56,907 nucleotides of DNA from Phycisphaerae bacterium (lineage in GTDB: Bacteria > Planctomycetota > Phycisphaerae > Phycisphaerales > SM1A02): the NCBI GenBank assembly GCA_002709755.1, contig PAQN01000048.1, positions 32,646 through 89,552 of the forward strand, written 5' to 3'. Made by a program: the position numbers and the translations under genes. Within the stretch, counting starts at the first letter, position 1. The number at the start of each line of letters is the position of its first letter. Below the pieces are notes generated by a model. The model ran no database searches and was not told the origin of the DNA. It was given only the letters and a program-made list of their open reading frames with translations. Of the stretch, positions 1-8,277 are shown one piece after another.

Positions 1-324
1 AAAAGACGTCTGGCGCCATCGACTGCGCGTTCGGATTCGAATGAATTCACTTCCTGCATCGACGAAGTCTCCTCGAGCACTTGCGCGGGAAGTCAGTTCA
101 ACCTCCCCACTCCTTGAACGGTGAGTGAGCGCATTGGCACAAGAATGAAATCGGTGTTCCAGATGAGCGACTGAACAGCCTTCGCCGGAATTGCCCCAGA
201 AACCGAGAATCGCACTGGCAATCATCCAGAACCGCGAGTTCAACCACGCAGTGGGATTGCGGGATTTGAAATTTTAGCGATACTTAGACGATTTTAGTGA
301 CTTTTAACAGCATTAAACAGCTTT
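1..324. other. Non-coding or edge region downstream of parB
   Basis: I see no supportable gene here. Two plus-strand frames are open from the left edge and stop near 114 and 124, and one minus-strand frame starting near 224 is open to the edge. Any of these could be the end of a neighbouring gene, but none shows a recognisable motif. The right part (about 261-320) is AT-rich and contains TTA steps at 274, 284, 294, 304 and 313, that is, about one per helical turn. I found no DnaA-box consensus here. Confidence 0.5.
271..320. repeat. Helically phased AT-rich decamers
   Basis: Five consecutive decamers carry a TTA step in nearly the same place (ATTTTAGCGA, TACTTAGACG, ATTTTAGTGA, CTTTTAACAG, CATTAAACAG). 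The core ATTTTAG at 271 and 291 recurs at 1663 on the other side of parB. This could be intrinsically bent DNA or an easily melted element near the parB/parS region. The periodicity is visible in the sequence; any function is inference. Confidence 0.35.
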
Positions 325-1473
325 TCATGTGTCTTTCAAGCCCAGCTTGTCGGTGAGGTGGTCGAACTCTTCCAGGGTCTCGAAGGACAATTGGACTTTT
401 CCGGTTCCCTTCTTTCGACCAAGGACAATCTGAACTCGAAGACCAAGCGTGTCGGTCAAGCGTTTTTCAAGGTCAGCAACATTCGCCTGGCGTGTTGTTA
501 TCGGACTCGACTCGCTCCCCTTGCCCTTTGAGAGTGCATCACCCTGGGACAAAGACCGGACCCGCCGTTCAAGCTCACGAACAGACCACCCAGCATTCAC
601 AGCGGCGGCCGCAGTCGCTCGCCGCACGACCTGATCCGTGAGAGACAACAAGGCTTTGGCGTGGCCCAGCGAAAGCGTTCCCCGCCGGACGGCTGCGAGA
701 GAAAAATCGTCAAGCTCCAACACACGCAAGAGGTTTGCCACCGACGAACGATCCAAGCCCACCCGCTCAGACAATGCCTTCTGGGTCAAGCCAAAGGTAT
801 CTCGCAATCTGGCCAGGCCCCGAGCTCGCTCAATGGGATTCAAGTCCTCACGGTGAACATTCTCAATCAATGCCAATTCCGCAGCAGCCTGATCATCGAC
901 CTCCAACGCAATCACAGGCACCCGGTCGCGCCCCAAAGACTTCATGGCCCTGAAACGACGTTCGCCTGCCACAAGCTCCCAGGAACCAGTGTTCCCCGTG
1001 GAACGAACCACCAAAGGCTGCATCAACCCAGATCGCTCGATCGACTCCGCCAACTCACGCAAAGCAGCATCATCAAAGTCTTCGCGAGGCTGATACTCAT
1101 TCGGCACCACGGAATCAATCGACACCATCGATACCTGGAAACCACCCGGCGCCACCGGAGAAAGACCCCCAAGCGCAACGGTGGAATCAACCCCACCACG
1201 CCCGCCATCAGACTCCGGCGTGACAGTCGCGTCGCCACCCAGACCAGGCACCTCAAGCCCAGGACTCGACAACGACCCAGATGATGATCCCTCGGAACCC
1301 GCCGACACTGGAGCGACGTTCCCCGTGGAACGCTCCACCCCAGTCGCAATGTCAACCGGCGCACTCAACAAACTCCCAAGCCCACGACCCAGGCGACGCT
1401 TCTTCTTCGGCCCAGCCTGAGCCACATCCGCCTTGGCACCAACACCTGATTTCTTTTGCGACTGACCTGCCAT
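325..1473 (-). CDS. parB: ParB/Spo0J chromosome-partitioning protein
   Basis: This is a CTP-dependent DNA clamp that loads at parS sites and organises the origin region for segregation with ParA and SMC. The product is about 382 aa. It begins with a basic KKRRLGRGLGSLL stretch (about residues 23-36), typical of chromosomal ParB. A variable linker rich in Gly, Ser and Pro follows, then the ParB N-terminal domain with GERRFRA at about 170-176 and the ENVHREDLNPIE motif, a helix-turn-helix (TQKALSERVGLDRSSV), and a C-terminal dimerisation segment. The ATG at 1473 was chosen because AAGGAT lies just upstream and the family N-terminus starts here; the frame stays open further up without family character. 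No parA is adjacent: the neighbour upstream is a PhoD-like gene. Two near-parS sequences lie inside the gene and one perfect site lies upstream. The family call is secure. Confidence 0.95.
   Translation of the reverse strand: MAGQSQKKSGVGAKADVAQAGPKKKRRLGRGLGSLLSAPVDIATGVERSTGNVAPVSAGSEGSSSGSLSSPGLEVPGLGGDATVTPESDGGRGGVDSTVALGGLSPVAPGGFQVSMVSIDSVVPNEYQPREDFDDAALRELAESIERSGLMQPLVVRSTGNTGSWELVAGERRFRAMKSLGRDRVPVIALEVDDQAAAELALIENVHREDLNPIERARGLARLRDTFGLTQKALSERVGLDRSSVANLLRVLELDDFSLAAVRRGTLSLGHAKALLSLTDQVVRRATAAAAVNAGWSVRELERRVRSLSQGDALSKGKGSESSPITTRQANVADLEKRLTDTLGLRVQIVLGRKKGTGKVQLSFETLEEFDHLTDKLGLKDT
991..1004. promoter_or_regulatory. Near-parS site inside parB (copy 1)
   Basis: GTTCCCCGTGGAAC differs from the palindromic parS core GTTCCACGTGGAAC at one central position. 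It encodes the peptide RSTGN of ParB in the same frame as the second copy at 1318. It may be a weaker ParB nucleation site; binding is inferred. Confidence 0.5.
1318..1331. promoter_or_regulatory. Near-parS site inside parB (copy 2)
   Basis: This 14-mer is identical to that at 991-1004 (GTTCCCCGTGGAAC), lies in the variable linker of ParB and again encodes RSTGN. Repeating the same DNA word in two unrelated protein contexts suggests selection on the DNA. Confidence 0.5.
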
Positions 1474-1544
1474 CGAGAATCCTTTCAATGAGGGAGGGAA
1501 GGGGAGACATGGCGCACCATCCTGAACGCCAAAGGAAATATCCC

Positions 1545-1562
1545 ACGTTCCACGTGGAACGT
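1545..1562. promoter_or_regulatory. parS site
   Basis: ACGTTCCACGTGGAACGT is a perfect 18-bp palindrome that contains the ParB recognition core GTTNCACGTGNAAC. It sits 72 bp upstream of the parB start, where a chromosomal parS is often found. Confidence 0.85.
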
Positions 1563-1648
1563 CAACCAAGCCCACCGCGCCACACAAGCACAGACAAACG
1601 CCCCCAGACAAAATGACGCGACATGGACTTTTATTGAAAAACACGATC

Positions 1649-1671
1649 GGCTAATTTGACGTATTTTAGCC
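1649..1671 (-). terminator. Weak hairpin between the phosphoesterase and parB
   Basis: GGCTAA and TTAGCC form a six-base stem with an 11-base loop, followed on the minus strand after a short spacer by a run of five T. It could end the PhoD-like transcript before parB. The stem is short and AT-rich, so confidence is low. Confidence 0.3.
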
Positions 1672-1729
1672 AATCTTGTCGTTTTTTTGGTATCTAATCT
1701 TGCTTATTAGCGACGAAACAACTTTATGA

Positions 1730-4450
1730 TCACTCGTCGATTGGCTGTGCCACCAGAGAAAAGGAATCAACAGATCCCTCAGCCGCGATCGGGGTGACCT
1801 CGATGTCGTACGCACCAGCCGAAGGCACGCGGAGGGGGACCTCATGCAGGGAGTCATTCCAACGGATGATTCTCACCAGATCCCGAACGCCATCGTCGGC
1901 AGCGGGGGCCATGATGCGGCAGAGGGCGCCGGTGGGAATCGTGATGTTGGAATTCGACAGGGGGGGAAGCGCCCACTCCCAGGTCGAGCCGACCAGATCG
2001 GATGTTCGATAACGGAGAGGCCATCCTTCGTATTGTGCCACGCGGTCATCAAGTCCCGCCGCACGTGGCCACGCCTCGAGAGTGATTTCGTGACTGGCGG
2101 GTTCCAGACGAACCAGTCCGAACCCGGGACTCCGATCATGCAACGCCGACGGTTCATGTCCGCGGCGGAAGGGGTTCGCGACCGCGTCGATCGCGACCAT
2201 GTTGCCGAACCCGTCAACGTGTTCACCAAGCGGTCGCGGTTCATTGGTCTCGGGATCGCGTGGCATCCATCTGCGGGGCCACGTGTTCGCGATGGCGGGA
2301 CTGCAGAACACGACACCACCATCGCGTTGTGATTCGACTCCGTACTGTGCTGCGAACCCGATGTGTTGGTCACCACAAAGATGCAGAACATGAGCGGGTT
2401 GAATGATCCCAAGGGCACGATCGCGTCCGGTCATGGGCCATCCGTTGCTGTCGGCATCGGAACACGGCACGTCATCGACCGCGAAACCACCGGGTTCGAA
2501 GATCGTCAGCGCGGGTTGCACGCCGCCTTTCGCTCCGACTGGAAGAGTCTGGACGCATGCGAAAGGAGTCTGAGAAAGAAGCACCTTCATCCAGACGTCT
2601 TCGTTCCAGTCATTCGCCCACTCTTCGAGAAAACGTTCCTGTGATTCACCCAAGAGTGATGCGTTCGGGGCGTCTCCATCTTCGATGACATCGAAACCCT
2701 TCGCGGTGAACCACCCGTTGCGCACTTCACCTTCAGGAACGGCGATGGTGGGGGAGTCCTTGAACTGCCTGTCCGCGATGACCGCAAAGGAAACCCCGCC
2801 GTATTCGATGTCCGTGTGATAGACGGAATACCCCTCGCCGATCATTCCGGGATCGTAGGGATCGGGAAGGTTCCCGACCTGTGTTCGATGAACGGCATTC
2901 ACGAAACGGGGTGGTCGTTTGTATCCACCGGAATCCTGCGCGCTGTGTTCCGGAGTCCGTCTGGCACGACGCCCCTGCGCACCCCAGATGTTTCCGTGAT
3001 AGACGTCATGATCATCTGGAATGACGATGGTCGGTCGATCGCGTGTCAGATCTCCGAACGCCCAGAGCCAGTGCGTGTACTTCCACAGATAGTCGAGAAT
3101 GAAGGCATCCTCGCTTTTCTGATTCGCGGGAGTGAGATCACCTTCGTATATCTGATCACCGGCGAAGAAGAGCATGTCGGGATCGGCCCGTTCAACGACG
3201 CGATAAAGCTCCTCGTGAGGGAACCACAATCCATCTCCGTTCCAGGCAAGACCGCCGGTGTACGTCTTGTGACACGACAGGGAGCCAATGGACAAGGGAG
3301 TTCCCGCGACAGGTTCCTTCCGAATGGTCCCGTGATATTCGTCGACGGCGATGGTTCCGTCCCGGCGATCGAGCTTGTAGACGACCCGGTAGGGGATGTC
3401 CGCCTCACTGTTCCATTCGGACACCCTGAACCGAGCCGTGCGACTGTCCATGTCGATCGGAGATGTGCCGACAGACACCCAGTTCGCACGCGGCTCCGGT
3501 TGTATCTGCAAGGTCGCTTCACGGGTGTCGTTCTCTCCGATGGGCGGGAATTGTGCCACCATCGTCATGGTGTTTCTGTCGAGCGTGTAGAGCACGCCCA
3601 GGATCGGACCGAACTCCCGACCGGAGACCGACACGATGCCGGGGCCTTCGGCATGAAGGCCGCGAAACCACCATCCCGTCGTCGCCTTCACGGGTCCATG
3701 ATGAGAGATGACTCCGAAGGAACCACGAACCTTCGAGAGTGGGACATCTTCGACGCGTGCTCGCGAGATGACCTGATCTCCTTCGGAATCCAGGACACGT
3801 GCGTCGACCGTGCAGGCGCCGTCGACGCACTCGATGGCGACGCGAAGTTCGACGCCATCGGCGGGGATTCGATAGGAGTCGATCTCGACTCGACTCTCCA
3901 TCCCTGGAAGGGTGGGCAGGTCGGTTCCATCGACATCACCACTGATCACCCAAGTGGAACGACCACGGACTTCGCGTTCATTGTCTCGAATGGACACGAT
4001 GCCACGTCCATCGACGACCGCCATGATTCCGCCGTCCTGCGCGGGAAGATGATGGACCAGCGCGGTGCGTCGATAATCTATGTCCGGTCCACCGGAACCG
4101 ATCAACAATCCGCCCCAGGCATTGTCGGAATAGGATGCGTCGCTTTCGATCTCACCGAGACCGACGGAGAGTTCCACGCGTCCGATCGTCGGATCGAGAA
4201 CCTCGGGAAGCACCTGGACGGTGCGCATCGGCAGGCGTTCACCCGTTTCGAGGCACTCGAGTCTTCCATCATGGATCCGCCAGTCCTGCCACCGATTCGC
4301 GTGATAGTCGCGGCCGACCCATGTCCGGTCCAGATCGTTGAACCACGAACTTCTGAATTCATCGCCCAGAGTCTCGCCGGTCGTGCTGCCGAGCGCGCAG
4401 AACAGAAGAAGAAACGGAATCAATCCGCAGGAACAATGGCGTGAAGACAT
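1730..4450 (-). CDS. PhoD-like secreted alkaline phosphatase / metallophosphoesterase
   Basis: This is probably an exported phosphodiesterase or phosphatase that frees phosphate from organic esters outside the cytoplasm. The product is about 906 aa. It has an N-terminal hydrophobic signal (LIPFLLLFCALG), an approximately 250-residue beta-rich region resembling a concanavalin-like accessory domain, then the PhoD-type catalytic domain. Metal ligands are visible in FFAGDQIYEG (about 428-437), IPDDHDVYHGN (about 477-487) and LCGDQHIGF further on. It is much longer than classical PhoD because of the N-terminal region. The ATG at 4450 was chosen for a GGAG nine bases upstream; an ATG at 4456 and a TTG at 4465 are alternatives. 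It lies downstream of the nitrilase gene on the same strand with a 79-base gap, so it may be read separately. The substrate is unknown. Confidence 0.85.
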   Translation of the reverse strand: MSSRHCSCGLIPFLLLFCALGSTTGETLGDEFRSSWFNDLDRTWVGRDYHANRWQDWRIHDGRLECLETGERLPMRTVQVLPEVLDPTIGRVELSVGLGEIESDASYSDNAWGGLLIGSGGPDIDYRRTALVHHLPAQDGGIMAVVDGRGIVSIRDNEREVRGRSTWVISGDVDGTDLPTLPGMESRVEIDSYRIPADGVELRVAIECVDGACTVDARVLDSEGDQVISRARVEDVPLSKVRGSFGVISHHGPVKATTGWWFRGLHAEGPGIVSVSGREFGPILGVLYTLDRNTMTMVAQFPPIGENDTREATLQIQPEPRANWVSVGTSPIDMDSRTARFRVSEWNSEADIPYRVVYKLDRRDGTIAVDEYHGTIRKEPVAGTPLSIGSLSCHKTYTGGLAWNGDGLWFPHEELYRVVERADPDMLFFAGDQIYEGDLTPANQKSEDAFILDYLWKYTHWLWAFGDLTRDRPTIVIPDDHDVYHGNIWGAQGRRARRTPEHSAQDSGGYKRPPRFVNAVHRTQVGNLPDPYDPGMIGEGYSVYHTDIEYGGVSFAVIADRQFKDSPTIAVPEGEVRNGWFTAKGFDVIEDGDAPNASLLGESQERFLEEWANDWNEDVWMKVLLSQTPFACVQTLPVGAKGGVQPALTIFEPGGFAVDDVPCSDADSNGWPMTGRDRALGIIQPAHVLHLCGDQHIGFAAQYGVESQRDGGVVFCSPAIANTWPRRWMPRDPETNEPRPLGEHVDGFGNMVAIDAVANPFRRGHEPSALHDRSPGFGLVRLEPASHEITLEAWPRAAGLDDRVAQYEGWPLRYRTSDLVGSTWEWALPPLSNSNITIPTGALCRIMAPAADDGVRDLVRIIRWNDSLHEVPLRVPSAGAYDIEVTPIAAEGSVDSFSLVAQPIDE

Positions 4451-4529
4451 GATCATGGACTCCAATGAATGACGGCCACCCGAATCGTGGGTGTTGAATC
4501 ACTGAAGTATAGAAAGGGGGCAACGAGGT

Positions 4530-5357
4530 TCAGAGGCGCGGGGGTATGGCGGACCACGCCGAAGCGTACAGATCGGAGCGGACCGAAAGATATCCGGGGT
4601 AGGACACGCGATGCTGCTCGAGGCGCGTGGAGTCGTAGGTGAAGGTGCAGACCGGATCGGTCGATTCGACCAGCACCTCTCCATTGGGATCGACCGCGAA
4701 GGAGGGCCCTCCGAGCAGCACGCCCTCCTCGGGGGATGGACGATTGACGGTGGCGACCCAGCAACAGCTGGTCAGGGCGTTGGCGATCAAGACCGGGCGC
4801 CATCGATGCCAGGTGGCCGCTTCTGAAGCTCGTGGAACGAGAATGCATTCCGCACCCGCGGCCGCGAGAAGCTGCGTGCCCTGGGGGCGATTGGCATCCG
4901 AACAGATCTGCACCCCAAGCGGAAAACCCAGCCCATCGAGCGGTGAGAGAGGATTTCGTCCCGGTTGGTAATGATCGGCCTCCCAGAATCCCGGCTCATC
5001 CGGAATGTGGGCCTTTTCCCAGTGGCCGACCAGAGATCCGGCGTCATTGATGACCAACGCCGTATTGAATCGGGATCCATCGGAATCACGAAGGATCGCA
5101 CCCCCGATGAGCCCGATACCAGCCTCCCTGGCGGCATTCATCTGCACCTGACAACGAGACCCTCCAAGTTCCTCAGCATCCGAGTCAACCGGCACCCGTG
5201 TCGCAGGAGACCACGGATTGAGGGCAAGTTCAGGTATGACAGCGACTTGCGCTCCCATCTCTCGGGCTTCAAACAGTCGTTTGAGGAGCCTGTCCGGGCC
5301 ATCCTCCTGCCAGAAGACATCGCTGATCAAGGCAATCGTTCGGGTGTCCTGGGTCAT
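4530..5357 (-). CDS. Carbon-nitrogen hydrolase (nitrilase superfamily)
   Basis: A cytoplasmic enzyme that hydrolyses amide or nitrile C-N bonds through a thioester. The product is 275 aa, a normal length for the superfamily, and the full Glu-Lys-Cys triad is visible: E43 in IPELALNPW, K116 in HWEKAHIPDEPG and C153 in GVQICSDANRP. The E-K-C spacing fits amidases or deaminated-metabolite amidases better than true nitrilases, but the substrate cannot be told. The start is supported by GAGGA six bases upstream. It overlaps the stop of the YtoQ gene by four bases and is the last gene of a three-gene minus-strand operon with YtoQ and a LOG-like protein, both linked to N-glycosidic bond chemistry. 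The context hints at clean-up or salvage of nucleoside-derived compounds. Confidence 0.88.
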   Translation of the reverse strand: MTQDTRTIALISDVFWQEDGPDRLLKRLFEAREMGAQVAVIPELALNPWSPATRVPVDSDAEELGGSRCQVQMNAAREAGIGLIGGAILRDSDGSRFNTALVINDAGSLVGHWEKAHIPDEPGFWEADHYQPGRNPLSPLDGLGFPLGVQICSDANRPQGTQLLAAAGAECILVPRASEAATWHRWRPVLIANALTSCCWVATVNRPSPEEGVLLGGPSFAVDPNGEVLVESTDPVCTFTYDSTRLEQHRVSYPGYLSVRSDLYASAWSAIPPRL

Positions 5358-5854
5358 GACGGATCCTCGAGGGAGAGGTTGGAGGTCTGAGATGCTGAAA
5401 GGCGGCCTTCAATGACATATATAAGGATGGACACCACCTGTTCGGGAGATCGTGCCACGGCGAGAGCGGTCGAGTCAACCTCCTTGAGTGCGTGATCGAG
5501 TTCTTCATCATGAAGCGTGATCAGCGAGACCCCCTGGGCGACCGCGAGACCGGCGTCGAAGGCGGCATTCCATTGTCGATACCTGGGGCCGAATCGGGCG
5601 ACCACGAGATCAGCCCTCGAGATGAGGGTCCTGGTTCGAATGGCATTGAGCTTGGCGCCCTTGTGGTCGTACCAGAAGGCGTCGTCCTCCGGACCGAGAA
5701 TGGTCGCGCCACACGCGTCACTGGATGCGTGATCGGTGTTGGCCGAGCTGAGGGTGATCGGCAGATCGTGCGCGAGTACGCCCTCGGCGATTCTGTCACG
5801 CCAGTCCGTATGAACTTCACCCGCGAGGTAGATGTTCAATTCAGGATGATTCAT
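5354..5854 (-). CDS. ytoQ: YtoQ family protein (nucleoside deoxyribosyltransferase-like)
   Basis: A 166-aa protein beginning with NIYLAGEVHTDWRD, the hallmark N-terminus of the YtoQ family. That family has the fold of nucleoside 2-deoxyribosyltransferases but no firmly assigned reaction. The segment SRADLVVARFGPRYRQWNAAFDAGLAVAQG matches the part that in related enzymes holds the nucleoside-binding site. The ATG has AAGGAG ten bases upstream. It overlaps the upstream LOG-like gene by 14 bases and the nitrilase by four, so translation is probably coupled. Likely cytoplasmic. Family identification is strong; the function is open. Confidence 0.88.
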   Translation of the reverse strand: MNHPELNIYLAGEVHTDWRDRIAEGVLAHDLPITLSSANTDHASSDACGATILGPEDDAFWYDHKGAKLNAIRTRTLISRADLVVARFGPRYRQWNAAFDAGLAVAQGVSLITLHDEELDHALKEVDSTALAVARSPEQVVSILIYVIEGRLSASQTSNLSLEDPS

Positions 5855-6671
5855 GTGAACGAGTCTCCTTCCAGTCGAGAACGCACGCGGAAGGAGCGCC
5901 CTTGTGAAGTTCGAACCGCCTCACCGCGACACGCGTCACGAATGCGCACGCGGCTTCGGGATCGTCCGTCACATGAAAGAGGTCCAGATCCGTCGGATCG
6001 ATCATGCCCTCTGCCATCATCTTCTTGGTCATGAAGTCGATGAGACCCGACCAGTAGCTGGCACCCATCAAAACCACGGGAAAATCCCGTATCTTTCCGC
6101 ATTGAATGAGCGTCAGGATCTCCATCAGTTCGTCCATGGTGCCGATGCCGCCCGGCATGACGATGAAACCGTATGAATACTTGACGAGAACCGTCTTGCG
6201 GACGAAGAAGTGGGTGTACGAAACCTGCTTGTTCACATAGGGGTTTGCGCACTCCTCGTGTGGCAGCTCGATGGAGGCTCCGATGGAGCGACCACCAGCC
6301 TCGAAGGCGCCGCGATTCGCGGCTTCCATCATGCCGGGCCCTCCACCGGTCATGACGGTGAAACCTTCGCGTGCGATGAGCTCCGCGGTCCTGCGACACA
6401 TCTCGTAGTTCGGATCGTCCTCCTTGGTGCGAGCGCTTCCGAAGAATGTCACGCAAGGACCGATCGTTCCGAAGACGCGAAGGGATTCATCGAATTCCTC
6501 ATTCACACGATCGACCATCGCACGATCGAGAGAGTGCTCCTGAGGGCCCTCGAGAAAACGGATCACGTCGTATTCGGAAGGGTCGCTCGGGCTGTTGAAA
6601 TAGGATCCGCCCGTGCGTGTCGTGGGCGTGGACTCGATCTGATTCGGGTTGTCGTCTTTGTGTGCATTCAT
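5841..6671 (-). CDS. LOG family protein (nucleoside 5'-monophosphate phosphoribohydrolase-like)
   Basis: Members of this Rossmann-fold family cleave ribose 5-phosphate from (cytokinin) nucleotides or purine monophosphates. The product is about 276 aa. GGGPGMMEAANRGAFEAGG (about 109-127) and PGGIGTMDELMEI (about 173-185) are the two family signatures that bind the nucleotide phosphate and carry the catalytic acid. An N-terminal extension of about 70 residues makes it longer than plant-type LOGs and matches the long bacterial type. The start is uncertain: ATG at 6671 is preferred, GTG at 6677 is possible, and neither has a strong ribosome binding site. It is first in the LOG-YtoQ-nitrilase operon and divergent from the MBL/rhodanese gene across a 102-base gap. 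Confidence 0.88.
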   Translation of the reverse strand: MNAHKDDNPNQIESTPTTRTGGSYFNSPSDPSEYDVIRFLEGPQEHSLDRAMVDRVNEEFDESLRVFGTIGPCVTFFGSARTKEDDPNYEMCRRTAELIAREGFTVMTGGGPGMMEAANRGAFEAGGRSIGASIELPHEECANPYVNKQVSYTHFFVRKTVLVKYSYGFIVMPGGIGTMDELMEILTLIQCGKIRDFPVVLMGASYWSGLIDFMTKKMMAEGMIDPTDLDLFHVTDDPEAACAFVTRVAVRRFELHKGAPSACVLDWKETRSHESS

Positions 6672-6773
6672 GACCACACGATACCCGTGCAGGGGCGCTT
6701 TGAGTTGAAATCAATTTGCACTCGACAGAACTCCCCGGATCTTGGACAATTCGATCAAGACAGGAGATGACAC
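6672..6773. promoter_or_regulatory. Divergent promoter region
   Basis: This 102-base gap lies between two divergent genes, so it must carry promoters for both the LOG-like operon and the MBL/rhodanese gene. I do not see convincing -35/-10 pairs. AGGAG at 6762-6766 is the ribosome binding site of the plus-strand gene. Confidence 0.4.
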
Positions 6774-8210
6774 GTGCTGTTACGACAGATCTATGACGAG
6801 GACCTCGCGCACGCAGCGTGGCTGATCGGGTGCCAGAGAACCGGCGAAGCGATCGTGTTCGACCCGGCACGCGACATCGACAGATATGTCGAACTGGCCG
6901 AAGCTCATGCATTGAGGATCACCGCGGTCGCGGAGACCCACGTGCACGCGGACTTCCTGTCGGGCGCACAGGCCCTCGCGGAGGCCGTGAACGCGACGGT
7001 CTACCTCTCGGGTCACGGCGGGGACTCATGGACCGCACGCTGGGTCGGGACCCATGCACACGTCATGCTGAGACATGGCGACACGTTTCGCATCGGTGGA
7101 ATCGAGTTCACGGCGAGACACACCCCGGGTCACACCCCGGAACACCTCAGCTACGTCGTGACGGACATCGGTGGGGGCGCGAACGAGCCGTTCGGCATGC
7201 TCAGCGGTGATTTCGTGTTCGTGGGGGACCTTGGTCGACCCGATCTTCTCGAACGAGCCGCCGGCCAGGAAGGTGTCATGGTGCGTTCGGCGAGGGAACT
7301 GGCCGGTTCGACCAGGGCGTTTCTCGAACTCCCTGACTACATGCAGGTGCTTCCCGCCCACGGATCGGGGAGCGCATGTGGAAAGGCCCTTGGTGCGATT
7401 CCACAGTCGACGGTCGGGTATGAACGACGTTTCAACACCGCCATCGGTCTGATCGGAGACGAGGATCGATTCGTCGATTCGATTCTGGAGGGGCAACCGG
7501 CGCCACCGCTCTACTTCGCCAGAATGAAGGCGCAGAACCGTGACGGAGTTCCGCCACTGAACCGACTCCCGGAACCCGAGGAATGCACACCGGAGACGCT
7601 TGCCGATGATGGTCGAACCATCATCGACCTCCGTGGCTGGACCGATTTTCGCGAAGGCCATCTGCCGGGAGCCCTCTGGTCGAGAACGGGACCGTTCTTC
7701 TGCGCCTCGGTCGGTTCGTACGTCGAACCCGATGAACGCCTCGCGCTCATCTGTGAACCAAAGGATCTCGAACGACTGACCAGATGCCTGGTGCGCATCG
7801 GTCTCGATCGGCTCGAGGCATGGTGTTCGACGGAATCCTTCGAAGAGGTGCGAAAGCGGAGCGGACTCGAGACCTCGATGATCGAGGATGTCTCGCTCGA
7901 TGATCTCGGGACGCACCTCGAATCGGGAACCGCGATTCTCGATGTCAGGCGGACCGACGAATATCAAGCGGGGCATCTTCCGGGCGCCATCAACATTCCC
8001 CATACGAGACTGCTCGAACACCTCGAGATGGTCCCGGCGACGAACGAACCCTTTCTGGTGCATTGCCAGGCGGGCGTTCGAAGCGCGGCGGCATGTTCCA
8101 TTCTCGCCCGAAAGGGATTCGAGGTGCGCAACATCCCGGCGGGCTGGGGGGGGATCCGGGAAACATCGCTCCCGAAGACCAGTCCGGACGTGAAGACGGA
8201 AGTGGTGTGA
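6774..8210 (+). CDS. MBL-fold hydrolase with two rhodanese domains (persulfide dioxygenase-like)
   Basis: Proteins of this build oxidise glutathione or low-molecular-weight persulfides and pass sulfur through rhodanese domains. The product is 478 aa. The metallo-beta-lactamase half has THVHADFLSG (about 55-64), HTPGHTPEH, GDFVFVGDLGRPDL and LPAHGSGS, which supply the iron ligands of the ETHE1-type site. The first rhodanese domain (IIDLRGWTDFREGHLPGA) lacks the usual CxxGxR loop and is probably inactive. The second has VHCQAGVRSAA with the active cysteine at residue 431. The start is a GTG with AGGAG seven bases upstream. No adjacent sulfide-oxidation genes are present, so the physiological donor is unknown. 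Confidence 0.88.
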   Translation: MLLRQIYDEDLAHAAWLIGCQRTGEAIVFDPARDIDRYVELAEAHALRITAVAETHVHADFLSGAQALAEAVNATVYLSGHGGDSWTARWVGTHAHVMLRHGDTFRIGGIEFTARHTPGHTPEHLSYVVTDIGGGANEPFGMLSGDFVFVGDLGRPDLLERAAGQEGVMVRSARELAGSTRAFLELPDYMQVLPAHGSGSACGKALGAIPQSTVGYERRFNTAIGLIGDEDRFVDSILEGQPAPPLYFARMKAQNRDGVPPLNRLPEPEECTPETLADDGRTIIDLRGWTDFREGHLPGALWSRTGPFFCASVGSYVEPDERLALICEPKDLERLTRCLVRIGLDRLEAWCSTESFEEVRKRSGLETSMIEDVSLDDLGTHLESGTAILDVRRTDEYQAGHLPGAINIPHTRLLEHLEMVPATNEPFLVHCQAGVRSAAACSILARKGFEVRNIPAGWGGIRETSLPKTSPDVKTEVV

Positions 8211-8277
8211 GACGAGCAGGGCGGGATCAGGGCGCCGATCTCTTCAAGTCACGAGGCCACCCGGCTACACTCGGGTC

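Noticed and set aside
240-1729. Replication origin next to parB
   Set aside because: AT-rich segments and parS are present, but I found no DnaA-box cluster, and dnaA, gidA or rpmH are not in the window.
2816-4444. Long plus-strand frame opposite the PhoD-like gene
   Set aside because: It is antisense to a gene with clear metal-binding motifs, has no recognisable domain and reflects the codon bias of the real gene.
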